From Rhynchopus sp. YZ270_cl-10 (Eukaryota > Euglenozoa > Diplonemea > Diplonemida > Diplonemidae), in NCBI GenBank assembly GCA_964035575.1, contig OZ037849.1, positions 1,116,001-1,180,000 of the forward strand: a stretch of 64,000 nucleotides of DNA, in the 5' to 3' direction. Positions 1 through 10,100 of the stretch are shown piece by piece. The notes under the pieces are model-generated. The model ran no database searches and was not told the DNA's origin. It saw only the letters and a program-made list of their open reading frames with translations. The stretch's first letter is position 1; each line of letters opens with the position of its first letter. A program made the translations under genes and the position numbers.

Positions 1-2
1 TC

Positions 3-881
3 ACTGTACGCATTGGTGTCAACACTGGCCCGGTCACTATCGAACAGAACACACTTACTGGACGAACCGACTACTTTGGCCACACTGTCAACGTTGCATC
101 ACGCCTTGAATCCACATGCAAGCCTGGTGCTGTTGCAGTCCGTTCTGACCTTTACACATCTGAGTGCAGGTCTTGCGATGCTGTTGTTGGGGATGCGGAG
201 GCACTTGACCTCAAGGGTGTGTCTGGGACAACGTTTGTGTGTTGTGCGTGGCCGAAGCCTTTAGGTGGGCGCAGGTTTAGTGCGATTCGGGAGCGTTCAT
301 GGAAGCGCGACAGCGAGACGAAGGTGGACTCACACAGCTCATGCCAATCCACTACCTCGGTAGTCCAGTTCCCCCTCGGCCCTGTCAAGCTCTTCGACGC
401 CACCACCGCCGTCGTCGAGCTCGTCGTCGGAGAAGAAGGCAACCCTTCAGCCCTCCGCTACATGAGCGCCTCCCTCTCCACACTCACAGCCTCCCTCGAC
501 CAAAGCCGAGGCACCCTGGTGACCCTCCTTGGCAACCGTGTCTGTGTTGGGTGGAACCTGACCCGCCCCTCGCCTGCACACATGGAGAACGCAATCCGTT
601 TTGCACAAAGGCTTCAAATTGTGGCAACCCTCGCAGGGGCAGGGTTGGTGAGTGGGCCTGTACAGCATGGTGACGTAGGTGCTCGGAAGCAACGCTTTGT
701 GACGGTGATGGGGCGGAGTGTGCACCGCAGCTGGGCGCTGTGTGATCAGGCGGTGCGTGGTGGGAACTTCTGTCTGTACGAACCGCCGTTGGGCACAGTG
801 CTACCGCCTACAATCGAATATGAGTGCGACAAGCACCCAGGGGTGTACGTCCTGCGTGCACTGAACGAAGACTATGATTGA
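3..881 (+). CDS. Adenylate cyclase, C-terminal part (5' end outside window)
   Basis: The frame is open from base 3 to the stop at 881. It begins inside a class III cyclase catalytic domain at [10 protein letters not shown] and continues through [16 protein letters not shown], which holds the adenine-specifying Asp and the Asn/Arg transition-state pair. A serine-rich linker follows, then a second cyclase-like domain (about codons 130-260) with [15 protein letters not shown] that lacks catalytic metal and Asn/Arg residues. The arrangement and much of the DNA match the ends of the cyclases at 6809-8935 and 18418-20556, so the missing part should hold the membrane anchor and first half of the catalytic domain. 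Product expected in a membrane, making cAMP from ATP. Confidence 0.9.
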   Translation, partial: TVRIGVNTGPVTIEQNTLTGRTDYFGHTVNVASRLESTCKPGAVAVRSDLYTSECRSCDAVVGDAEALDLKGVSGTTFVCCAWPKPLGGRRFSAIRERSWKRDSETKVDSHSSCQSTTSVVQFPLGPVKLFDATTAVVELVVGEEGNPSALRYMSASLSTLTASLDQSRGTLVTLLGNRVCVGWNLTRPSPAHMENAIRFAQRLQIVATLAGAGLVSGPVQHGDVGARKQRFVTVMGRSVHRSWALCDQAVRGGNFCLYEPPLGTVLPPTIEYECDKHPGVYVLRALNEDYD

Positions 882-1518
882 CGTGCCCTTCCTTTTTCTT
901 CTGCTCACGCCCCTTTCCAGGGTACGTGAAGAGTGACATATCTAGTGTGTTAAGAATGGTTTCCCTAAGGAATGATATTGGCTGTCTGTCGAGAAAGAAA
1001 AAAACAAAAATTGGGGTGTTCCGCCTTTGCGCATGAAGGTGGGTAGCGTACCAACTAAAGGTGGGGGTTTTTACCACGGTTTTGGTCAAAATTTTTGTTT
1101 GTTAACTTCATCCACAAATCCTACGGGTTATTTGTGTTGTGCTGGCTTTCTAGCCTAATAAGTATCCACTAGTATAGGAGCGATTTCTGGAAACTTTGTG
1201 ACGCCAGGGGCCGGTCGTCTCGCACGTCAGCCTTTGGTCGGCGATACCAAGCACGACAGCGACCCCCCCACGGGCCCCTCCCCCTTTTTCCCGTCTTTTG
1301 TCTTAAATAAAGTTCATCATCGGGTGTCTACACGAATACGACCAAGTTTTTCAAATAAGAAATGTATTTCTTTTACTTTAACAACCCCCTTCCCGTCTGT
1401 ACAACAATCCTAGCAGATCTTACCTCTCTCATCTCTGCGTCACACGTGGTATTGCTCCACCTCGTCGCCCCCCCCCTCCCCCAGCTGGCAATCGACACTC
1501 GAGGGGGGTGGCAGAACC
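882..1518. other. Intergenic region with repeat fragment and acceptor-like tract
   Basis: No gene seen. Around 1309-1362 lies a fragment of a dispersed repeat (GGTGTCTACACGAATACGAC then AAGTTTTTCAAA) also present at 9288-9345 and 24366-24420. Confidence 0.5.
1457..1484 (+). promoter_or_regulatory. Pyrimidine tract with AG, candidate splice acceptor
   Basis: A C-rich pyrimidine run ends in CAG at 1484, 35 bases before the ATG at 1519. This is the form of a 3' splice site placed just before a short 5' leader; similar tracts precede other genes here. It could serve trans-splicing; inference. Confidence 0.45.
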
Positions 1519-4504
1519 ATGCGGTGCATCACGCTGTATGGGTTGCTGTGCCTCCCGGCAGCCCTGTGTGCTGCAAAGGCACCGATCCGTGTCATGGGGT
1601 CGCTTTCAAAATATCCGCCAGTTGCTCCTCACTCCAGATCGTTCAACCCCCTGGTGCCGTGCACCACCATCACCGACACCGGGGACACGCCGTGCAACAA
1701 TGCGGGATACCCTATGATGGCAGCGTGGATGGCGAACCTTACTGCCAACACGCGTGGCACTCTGAAGTTTTCGGTTCCTGACTCCAGGTCGAGGGCAGTG
1801 CTCGCACATCCCGACAAGCTGATGCTGAACCACGCGGTGTGGAGGAATCTCGGCCTCGACTTTGTCACCATGCGGAACGAATACATCTACATCTCAGACA
1901 ACACCGATCTCGAGCTGGAACAGTTCACATCCCAGAGCCCCTTCCCCTGGGTTATGTCCGATTTTCAGCCTGCCAACGATTGGCCATACATCTCCAACCT
2001 GCTGCCGATGACGTACTCTAAGATTGTCGACGGTGTCAAGATTGGTGTGATGGTGCTGTGGTCTGGGGAGCGGATAGACAAGAGTTTCGAATCCCTGGAC
2101 CACGCGAAGATCGTTCCCATCCTGGCCAGGAGGCTGAGGATGCAAGGTGTCGACAAGATCGTGGTGTTTCGCACCGGGAGAGACAGTACCGAAGAAGCAC
2201 TTCTTGTCCTCACGCAAAACGATGTTGACGTAGTTGTCATCGACGTCCTGCATGCGACGTCTCCATCTTACGCCCGCAACGGCACGACAGTGCTGACCGC
2301 ACCCTACTATAAGGAACGTAACGACATGGTGGTTCTGGACATGCTGCAAGAGGGCACCCTGTGGCAGTACTCCCTGCGTGTCATCCCGATGTTCTCCGAC
2401 AAGCCTGCAGGCTTCGAAACAGACCCTACCTACCTAGCAGCGAAGCAGTGGATGCAGGTGCAGATGGACCGCAGTGCAGACAACGACATTACGGTGGCCG
2501 AGCTGACCGCACCCTTGAACCCAGCAACGGACGCTGAGGGTTGGCCCGACTGCACTCTGCGTGAATGCCACGTCGGTGTGCTCACGGCTCAAGCAATGAG
2601 GGAGCGTGCCGGCACCGAGTTGGCGTTCGTGAATGGTGGTTCTCTGCGTGCCGGCAATGGCTGGCCTGTGGGGCCTGTGAAGAGGAGCCGTCTGTGGGCC
2701 ACTTACCCCTACGCAAACACAGTCTGCCGTGTGAACGTGTCTGCCACACTGCTGATCGACATCCTCAACAGGGGTCAGTCGTCTGTTCGCCAACGGAAGT
2801 GGTGACCCTCACAACACAGGAGGCCGCTTCCCGCAGGTCAGTGGGTTCCGCTACCAAATAAACAACAAGCTGCCTGTGGGCAGCAGGGTGGTGTCGGTGG
2901 ATGTGATGCGGGCAGACGGCACCTTCGAGCCTCTCGAGAAGCGACGCGTCTACTCGTTGACAACAACAAGCTATCTGATGGGCGGTGGTGCGGGCTACGG
3001 CATGATCGCTGGCAACTCACAAAGCTCCATTGACTGCCAACAAACAACGATGATGGAGGCCACGCAAGAGTACATGCTGCGTGAGAAGGTCTACACCCCG
3101 TCTCTCCCAGGCCTTGTCTCATACAACCATGGGGGCGTGGCGATGCCCATGCGGAACCAGTCATTTGGCAACTGCAGCAAATACGAGAAGCACGATGCTT
3201 ATTGGCAGGACTGCTTTGCATGCGAGACTGGATTCTGGCGCCCCGACCTGACGAGCAATGTGTGTGTCGAGAAGACATCAGAGGGTGTGAACGTATTCAT
3301 GGTGGTCGGGATAGTGTTGGGTGTTGTGGTGCTGCTCGCTGTCCCGCTGGCGTGGAAGATGACAGAGAAGCAGCGCCGCATCAATGCGCTCTTCAACAAC
3401 AACAAAGTTGCAGAGGAGTGCGCCGTGGCTGTCATGGACCTGCGCCTCTCTGACCTGGACTATCTCAACGACCTGCCGTCCCCGAACACTATCCAGGCCG
3501 CCTTCATTGCAATCGCGAGGCAGATGAAGATGTACATGGAGTTCATGCCGAAGAACCTGATTGCGAACTACCAACCGAGTGACGAAGACGACAGCACTGC
3601 GGTGGACAAGCAGTCGGACGTTCGCAGTAATTCCGGCCATTCTAAGCAGTCGCCGTCATTTTCACAGAGCTCTGCCCCGAGCCGTGTGTCCCATCGTGCT
3701 GCTGCCAACGCTGCTGTGAACGCTGGAGCAGTGAAGAGCAACTACGCACGCAAGAAGCGCATCTCCGTTCTCGCTCTGAACAGCAGGTCACACACCGCAA
3801 AGTGTGCTCCGCTCGACTCCGACGGTGTGCGTGCGCTGCACTCACGTCTGATCGAGAGTTTCAACAGCATTGTGGAGTCGTCCAAAGGACTGGCTGAGTC
3901 GATGTGTGGCGACCGCCTCCTTGCTGCATGGAACACTGTAGTCTACCGTTCGAGCCACTGCACCCTAGCATGCAAGGCTGCAGCCACCCTGTCCTCTCTG
4001 CAGAAGGAAGAGGGAGAGGGCGGCATCGTCAGACACCTCGGGTTGTCCTCCGGAACTGCCTTGTTCGGCCTGTTCGGAGGCGCCGGCACAAGGAAGTACG
4101 ACATCGTGGGCAAGGTTGTGCCTGCGGCCATGCTGCTCGCACTTCTGAACAAGGAGTACGACACGCAGTGTCTGTTCCCGCACCCAATGCTGCATGAAGT
4201 ATCTACAAGCTTCTACATGCGCATTGTGGACTATGTCAACCACCCGAAGCTCACTGACGGTTGCTTCGTTTACGCGCTTGCTGAGACGAAGGGTGATGTT
4301 GCGACTGAAGAGTGGATGTACGAGCTGGAGACTGCTGAGAACACCGACCCCTACAAGACACACAACTCACACTGGACTGACTTCATCAAGACCGGCCAGA
4401 TTGCCGCCGACATAACTTCCCTGAACGGAAAGCTTCTGCAGCTGAAGAACGATGCAGTGTCGGGCCAGTACTGCTCCACATGCCCTGGCCTGTCGCTGTA
4501 CTGA
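1519..4504 (+). CDS. Receptor-like protein: pseudo-5'-nucleotidase ectodomain, membrane helix, degenerate cyclase domain
   Basis: Starts with a signal peptide (MRCITLYGLLCLPAALCAA). The N-terminal 420 residues follow the 5'-nucleotidase fold through its C-terminal domain (VNGGSLRAG; after the frame change FANGSGDPHNTGGRFP and SYLMGGGAGYGM). The metallophosphatase half has lost its ligands: where GNHEFD is expected it reads VTMRNEYI, and the usual THxG and GHxH positions read FRTGRDS and LHATSPS. A Cys-rich stretch precedes one membrane helix at 3290-3355 (VFMVVGIVLGVVVLLAVPLAW). A cytosolic cyclase-like domain (about 3755-4300) keeps CGDRLLAAWN and GGAGTRKYDIVG but lacks the first metal Asp and the Asn/Arg pair. 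It ends with an EEWMY motif shared with the cyclases at 53690-60300. Two frames meet near 2785 (+1 change): sequencing error, mutation or programmed shift cannot be told apart. Full length would be about 994 residues. Confidence 0.8.
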
Positions 4505-5255
4505 TGCGGCTGCGGGAGTGTGCTGGTGTTGGGGTGGGTCGGGTGTGCATGGGATGATTTCATATGCGTCTTCCTGACAGGCTACAGGAAGTCCCCTCCT
4601 ACCCCAACCCTCTGTGAAGCAAACCAAGCTCAGGTGAAGTCCCCCCGCAACGAATGACAGACAAGTCATCGATCGAGACTTGTGACATGAAGCGTTCCAA
4701 CTTTTCAATCTCTCCCCCATGTATATTCGCGATTTTTTTTTAACCCCAATTTTTTTTTTTTGCTTTTTTTTTTTTTTTGATATATTGCTGGAGTAGTGTT
4801 GTTGCCTCGGTTGTGTTTCCACAGTTATGCAATCTCCACCTTCCAAAAATTTCACTCGCACAAATATATTTTTTCGTGCTGTTTTCACTTTCCTTCAACC
4901 CCCTTCACTTTTAGTGAAGGCATAATTTGTTTGGATTAGTGGGACTGCTCACTACAAACAAGTCTTCTGCAATTATGGCACTTGACGTAGTTTGTATATG
5001 CGTGAAGCGCATGCGACCCACCCGACGCGCAGATCTTCTCCCCACCCCCTTGTCTTAGTTTCCCACTCTGCAACCCGCTGAGTGGTCCTTACGTCACTTT
5101 TTGCCTCTCCAGCATTTTATCCGTTGCACGTGTCACAATTTCAACATTTTTTTTTTGTTTGAGACAGGATTGTTACACAGTTACCTACCAGAAAAATGCA
5201 GTGTGGTAAAAAAGTGTGGCGGAGAAGCGAACAGAAAGAACCTTTTCCCTCCTCC

Positions 5256-5314
5256 CCGTTTATAGTCTTTTGAGCAACAAGCAAAGAGTAACGAGTCTCT
5301 CGAGCATTTTTTTG
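5256..5314 (+). repeat. Dispersed repeat with AGCAACAAGCAAAGAG core
   Basis: The segment around TTTTGAGCAACAAGCAAAGA, followed by AACGAGTCTCTCGAGCA, recurs at 6270-6325 and 52150-52210. The 52 kb copy lies next to another repeat also found at 5690-5865, so the two probably belong to one longer element that has been broken up. Confidence 0.7.
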
Positions 5315-5366
5315 CAAACGACCCATACAGTGCCCTAATAAGCGTTTATCGCAAAGTGTTTTTTTT

Positions 5367-5475
5367 TGTATACAATAGACGAAGCGGTGCGCGTACGGTT
5401 GCAAGGAAATGATAAAAACCGAAAGGATCGAGACTTTTCGGTTCAAATGATAGGATTGTGTGTGTTGTAAATTCG
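5367..5475 (+). repeat. Single arm of a foldback element family
   Basis: The stretch with GACGAAGCGGTGCGCGTACG and GTGTGTGTTGTA matches both arms of the foldback at 24795-25445. Here only one arm is present. Confidence 0.7.
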
Positions 5476-5557
5476 GATTAAATACCCTGTTGGTCATCCA
5501 CACCAACAAGTCACACACAGAATCCGCACACAACTGTGTCAACTGTGTCATTCGCAC

Positions 5558-5680
5558 TATGTTCGCACTGTTCGCATATAGCGAACATAGTGCGAATGAT
5601 GCGACATATGCGAATAACAATGCGAAGATGCATGCGCATGCATGCGAACATGACGTGAATAAAATTTATTTTATTCACGT
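5558..5680. repeat. Cluster of small perfect palindromes
   Basis: Two near-perfect inverted repeats lie side by side: TTCGCACTGTTCGC / GCGAACATAGTGCGAA, and the 24 bp palindrome starting GTGAATAAAATTTA at about 5655. Between them runs TGCATGCGCATGCATGCG. These would form cruciforms or RNA hairpins. Confidence 0.75.
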
Positions 5681-5684
5681 TCAC

Positions 5685-5865
5685 CGTGTAGCATTTGACA
5701 AAATGCTCGCGCTCCTGAAAAGTCGCGTGTCTGCGTGTACCCCTCCCCGCTTGTTTCCCCCTCTCTTTTCCCCCCTGTGCTCCACGACACTTTCTGTACT
5801 TTAAGCAAGCACATCCACACCGTATATCAAGCCGAAGAAGAAAAAATGTGGAAGCGAACAACAAA
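5685..5865 (+). repeat. Dispersed repeat carrying a pyrimidine tract
   Basis: Holds ATTTGACAAAATGCTCG, a long pyrimidine tract, CTGTGCTCCACGAC and ATGTGGAAGCGAACAACAAA. A close copy lies at 51915-52125. A related form with the same TGCTCCAC plus GTACTTC end is at 15340-15460 and 30610-30730. Confidence 0.75.
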
Positions 5866-5994
5866 CAATGGCGTGGCGGGTTTTGCGGTTTTTGGCTGGC
5901 CCAAAAGGGTCTAAATTCAGGGGGTCCCTTTTTTAATTTTTTAACCGGTGCTTTGTTTGGGTGGTTTTCACGCTAGGTCCGACCCGGAGGCACC

Positions 5995-6200
5995 TCTGCA
6001 GAGCGACTGGAGGGTGGTCCACACCTTCAATTTTTCACACACTCCGGATTTTGGAGAAAATTTTGGCCGAAAATGGGCCCCACGTAGTGACCAGGTTCAT
6101 ATTTTCCAAAATTTCAGTGGTCAAAAAATTGTCCAATTTTCAACATCGACCCCACCACTGCACGGGCGGATCCCAAAAATGCAAATCAAGCCAAACACCT
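5995..6200 (+). repeat. Dispersed repeat, inverted copy at 17985-18170
   Basis: The segment with CCGGATTTTGGAGAAAATTT and CCCACCACTGCACGGGCGG is the reverse complement of the segment at 17985-18170. Divergence is moderate. No coding capacity seen. Confidence 0.7.
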
Positions 6201-6524
6201 ACAAACACATGGCCCAAGAACGGCCCAAATCGTCGGGTCCGCCACACCAGTAACACAACCTTTATTTTTCCCCTCCCGTTTATTATCTGTTGAGCAACAA
6301 GCAAAGAGAAACGAGTTTCTCGGACACCGTACCCTCAATCCCTTCCTTTTTCTGTTACTATTTTGGGGCGGGTTGGAGTAGAGCCACATCACCGACAGGT
6401 TGGAGTGCGTTTCACCACGACCTCGCCCTTTTGTCTTTATTGTTTTTTATTGCTTTATTGTTAGGGAAAAAAAAAGATAAGGGAAAAGTAGGAGTGCGGT
6501 TTTCAATTTTGATAATATTTTCAG

Positions 6525-6620
6525 ATGTAAACCGCGAAATGGTGATGACTTGCATATTGGTCCACCCCCGGTCCACGGTCATGCACTGCACGAGCGGGCT
6601 GTTGTATTTTTTTATTAACT
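6525..6620 (+). repeat. Dispersed repeat, fragment
   Basis: Contains AGATGTAAACCGCGAAATGG and CACGAGCGGGCTGTTGTATT. Related copies are at 9822-9930, 32230-32290, 34345-34378, 48718-48960 and 49762-49850. Confidence 0.65.
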
Positions 6621-6808
6621 AAAAACTTAACCACTAGACTAGGGGAGTCACACATTTCCCCCCATCGAAACCCCCCCCTCTCCAAAACAGGTTCCACCAC
6701 CCACCCTCTACCAGACACCCCCCCGCATCTCTTTACCTGCAGTAGCTGGGGCCGGCGTTCGTACAGACCTTTGCCTGGTAGGGTTGACGCAAAGCAGCAC
6801 AGTACACG

Positions 6809-8935
6809 ATGCGCTTCCTCGACAATGCGCTCAGTCTCGATGGGACGCTCAACGCGAAGGAGGTGCGGAAGCGCACCACGTTCTTCATCTTCTTCATGAT
6901 CTCCTTTTGGTCGACGCTTCTTGGCCTGGTGACACTCAGCTACAACGCAGAGTCGTATCTCTGGGCCAACCTCACGACGCTAGCTGGGTATGCTTTCATT
7001 GTGATGTACATACTCTGCAAGGGCCCGCTGACGCTGCGGTTCTGTATGTGCTCATTCACTCTTGTGGGGGGCTTTATCCTCACAGCTGATGTGCATATGC
7101 GAACGACAGGAAACGGGGGCTGGGTGTTGCTTATTCTCGTGATTGATATTTTGTTGGTGATGCAAGTGCCCACGGCATACAGCACGGGCGCAGTAGCAAT
7201 AACTTTAGTCTGGCTTGTGGTCATGTCGTTGGAAGAGAGCCTTCGCTTCGGTATTCTCGACCTCCCTGGGCTCAGACCGCAGGAAGGGCCCGGCGGCCGG
7301 CGTGAGTACATAATCAAGAAGATGGACTGCGAGATGCTGCCCTGTCCAGTGGACTGGCCACCAAGCAACCTGTTGCTTTCGGCCGCGGTGTTTCTGGTGG
7401 ACTTCATCGTGACCCGTGGTTTTGCACGTGAGGTGCTGAAGGAGCAGGCAGCAATGGAGAAGACAATAGAGGCAGTGCAGGAGATTGCGTCGTTGCTCGC
7501 AAAGTACGACGTGGAAGGTGTGGCGCGCATGCTCAAGATGCTTGAGGAGGAGCTCCCCGAGCAGATGTACGAGACGCTGCACAGCCTCGAGCAGAACCTG
7601 CGCATGTACAGGCCGTACCTCCCGGCAGCGCTGTTTGAGGAGATGGAGGAGGAGGACGGGGAGGGTGCTGACGGAGACAACATAGAACAGTACGTGGCAC
7701 CAGGACTGACCACGGAGACAGCAACGATAGTCTTTACAGACATCTTGTCGTCGACGTCGATCTGGGAGCACGCACCTGAAGGCATGCGTGCCGGTCTAAA
7801 GATACACAACTCCGTCATGCGTAAGGCAATGTCTCTCTTCGGCGGCTACGAAGTCAAAACAATCGGCGACGCCTTCATGGTCGCCTTTTCCACAACACAG
7901 GACGGGGTGAACTTCGGCCTTCACGTACACGAACTCCTGCGTGATGCCTCCTGGCCCGCCTCACTCCTCGAAGACGCACCGATCTGCGCTGAACAGGGCT
8001 CCCTTTGGGGTGGCCTCACTGTACGCATTGGTGTCAACACTGGCCCGATTACTGTCGAACAGAACACACTTACTGGACGGACCGACTACTTTGGACATAC
8101 AGTGAACGTTGCGTCACGCCTTGAATCCACATGCAAACCTGGTGCTGTTGCGATTCCCTCTGACCTGTACACATCTGAGTGCAGGTCTTGCTCTGCTGTT
8201 GTTGGGGACGCGGAGGCACTTGTGATGCGGGGTGTGTCTGGGACAACGTTTGTTGTGAACATGTGGTCAGCGTCACTTGCAGGTCGCAAAGAGAGTCCGT
8301 TGCGCGAGGCGTACCCTATCAAGACGAAGTCAGGGAGCCTCTCTGAGCCTTGTGAGTCGCATGGCTCGACCTCTTGCAGCAGCTCCCTTGCGTCGTTCGA
8401 TGCGCACGCACTCAGCATGCAGGGCGTTGCAAGGTTATTCGACGCCACCACCGCCGTCGTCGAGCTAGTAGTCGGAGAAGAAGGCAACCCTTCAGCCCTC
8501 CGCTACATGAGCGCCTCCCTCTCCACACTCACAGTCGCGTTGGACCAAAGCCGAGGCACCCTCGTCACCCTCCTTGGCAACCGTGTCTGCGTTGGGTGGA
8601 ACCTCACCCGCTCTGCGCCTGCACACATGGAGAACGCACTGCGCTTCGGACAGAACCTGCTTGTGTCGGACTCGCTGTCTGGCGCAGCTCTGGTGAGTGG
8701 CCGTGTACAGCATGGCGACGTAGGTGCTCGGAAGCAACGCTTTGTGACGGTGATGGGTCGGACTGTGCACCGCAGCTGGGCGCTGTGCGATGAGGCTGTG
8801 CGTGGTGGTGGGCTGTGTCTCTTTGAGCCGCCTGTGGACACAGTCCTGCCACTTGCCTTGGAGGACGTGGTGGTGCAGATCAAGAGTTGTGCTGATGTCT
8901 ACAGGGTTCTCGCCCCATCGACGCTGGACTACTAG
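6809..8935 (+). CDS. Membrane adenylate cyclase with catalytic and degenerate cyclase domains
   Basis: 708 residues. Six probable membrane helices lie at about 23-43, 57-76, 79-95, 104-120, 125-141 and 187-202, with a Cys-containing loop at 150-186. A signalling helix (about 203-277, ending [17 protein letters not shown]) leads to a class III catalytic domain (303-455). It has metal Asp311 and Asp354, adenine-specifying Lys350 and Asp426, and Asn433/Arg437, so ATP rather than GTP is predicted. A second cyclase-like domain (545-670; [15 protein letters not shown]) lacks these residues. ATG 6809 starts [14 protein letters not shown], aligned with the other family members. The catalytic segment is almost base-identical to 19340-19690. 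The stop is three bases before a (GTGAAT) array. Confidence 0.95.
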   Translation: MRFLDNALSLDGTLNAKEVRKRTTFFIFFMISFWSTLLGLVTLSYNAESYLWANLTTLAGYAFIVMYILCKGPLTLRFCMCSFTLVGGFILTADVHMRTTGNGGWVLLILVIDILLVMQVPTAYSTGAVAITLVWLVVMSLEESLRFGILDLPGLRPQEGPGGRREYIIKKMDCEMLPCPVDWPPSNLLLSAAVFLVDFIVTRGFAREVLKEQAAMEKTIEAVQEIASLLAKYDVEGVARMLKMLEEELPEQMYETLHSLEQNLRMYRPYLPAALFEEMEEEDGEGADGDNIEQYVAPGLTTETATIVFTDILSSTSIWEHAPEGMRAGLKIHNSVMRKAMSLFGGYEVKTIGDAFMVAFSTTQDGVNFGLHVHELLRDASWPASLLEDAPICAEQGSLWGGLTVRIGVNTGPITVEQNTLTGRTDYFGHTVNVASRLESTCKPGAVAIPSDLYTSECRSCSAVVGDAEALVMRGVSGTTFVVNMWSASLAGRKESPLREAYPIKTKSGSLSEPCESHGSTSCSSSLASFDAHALSMQGVARLFDATTAVVELVVGEEGNPSALRYMSASLSTLTVALDQSRGTLVTLLGNRVCVGWNLTRSAPAHMENALRFGQNLLVSDSLSGAALVSGRVQHGDVGARKQRFVTVMGRTVHRSWALCDEAVRGGGLCLFEPPVDTVLPLALEDVVVQIKSCADVYRVLAPSTLDY

Positions 8936-8938
8936 CGA

Positions 8939-9184
8939 GTGAATGTGAATGTGAATGTGAATGTGAATGTGAATGTGAATGTGAATGTGAATGTGAATGT
9001 GAATGTGAATGTGAATGTGAATGTGAATGTGAATGTGAATGTGAATGTGAATGTGAATGTGAATGTGAATGTGAATGTGAATGTGAATGTGAATGTGAAT
9101 GTGAATGTGAATGTGAATGTGAATGTGAATGTGAATGTGAATGTGAATGTGAATGTGAATGTGAATGTGAATGTGAATGTGAAT
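8939..9184 (+). repeat. Microsatellite (GTGAAT)41
   Basis: Forty-one apparently perfect copies of GTGAAT (246 bases) begin three bases after the cyclase stop. The array is open in several frames on both strands (Val-Asn, Phe-Thr or Ile-His repeats), which are artefacts of the repeat. It would lie in the cyclase 3' UTR. Confidence 0.95.
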
Positions 9185-10100
9185 GGAGGACTGGCGAAGC
9201 GTTTCAACGTTCTGCACCTGTTTTTCTCTTTTTTTGAGTTCATCTCAATGAACGCCCCTTTACAGCGTACGTTCCACAAAAAAAATTATAGTGGAGCACA
9301 CTCTAGGGTGGCTACACTAATACAACCAAGTTTTCAAAAAAGCACAACAATCCGTATGGTGGTAATCTTGAGGAGCTTTGTTGCCCCCCCCCCTCCGTTT
9401 TCTTTTCTCTGTTGCGAGAGGTGTTGTATTTTAAGTTTCATTTTAGTTAATTGTCTTGTTGCTTCCCTCCTGCTTCAGATGAGCCATCTCAGGTTCATAT
9501 AACAAAGTGTGTTGCAGTAAAAGCAACCGTGCTGTGAGTGCTCGTCCCCAAAGCTTCTCATAGGTGACTTGGCGTTACCGCTTTAAAGCATTTTATCCCC
9601 CCCCCCCATTTTTGTCAAGAGAGTACACAGTGTCTGTATCCCAGAGGTACGTTGCTTCACTGTTGCCCGAAGGGGCAGAATGGTGCCGCAGTGCTGACAG
9701 AAACAGATATGGGGCTTCATTTACATGGTAGCTCAGACGATGATTTTCAAAAGAGAAAAAATAAATTTATTTCCTTTGGAAAGATTGGTCGCACAATTAA
9801 TTCCGGGCGGATAATTTTTCAGATGTAAACCACGAAATGGATTGTAGGACTGCATGGTTGGGGTGTCCACCCCCCCGGTACAGCCCTCATTGTACCAAAG
9901 GTACACTGTTCACGAGAGGGCTTTGTATTTGAACTCTACTTTCTTTTATATACCTACGGCTATTCGAAAAGGCTTTCGTCAGTAGGTGTATATTTCACAC
10001 ATGAACAAAAAAGACCCATTTTTTACCATTTTCCTTTCCTTTATTATGTCCCCTACTCTTCTATAGCCACCATAGCACCAAAAAAGCAAAGCTCAAAACC
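9185..10100. other. Intergenic region with repeat copies
   Basis: No gene seen. A repeat with GGTGGCTACACTAATACAAC then AAGTTTTCAAA at 9288-9345 is shared with 24366-24420. Another at 9822-9930 has CACGAGAGGGCTTTGTATTT and belongs to the family at 6525, 32230, 48718 and 49762. Confidence 0.6.
10030..10066 (+). promoter_or_regulatory. Pyrimidine tract with AG before the 10101 gene
   Basis: Pyrimidine-rich stretch ending CTATAG at 10066, 35 bases before the ATG at 10101. Candidate splice acceptor. Confidence 0.45.

Larger units (their letters stand above)
4505..6808. other. Long intergenic region made of dispersed repeats
   Basis: No convincing gene. T-rich runs at 4730-4780, several repeat copies listed separately, and an AC/pyrimidine-rich leader before the cyclase at 6809. 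Confidence 0.6.

Noticed and set aside
6940-7818. 292-codon minus-strand frame
   Set aside because: Antisense of the cyclase catalytic gene, with Ser/Thr-rich text and no domain.
8492-9279. Long minus-strand frames of Ile-His or Phe-Thr repeats and plus-strand Val-Asn repeats
   Set aside because: They are translations of the (GTGAAT) microsatellite and of the antisense of the cyclase end; no independent gene signal.
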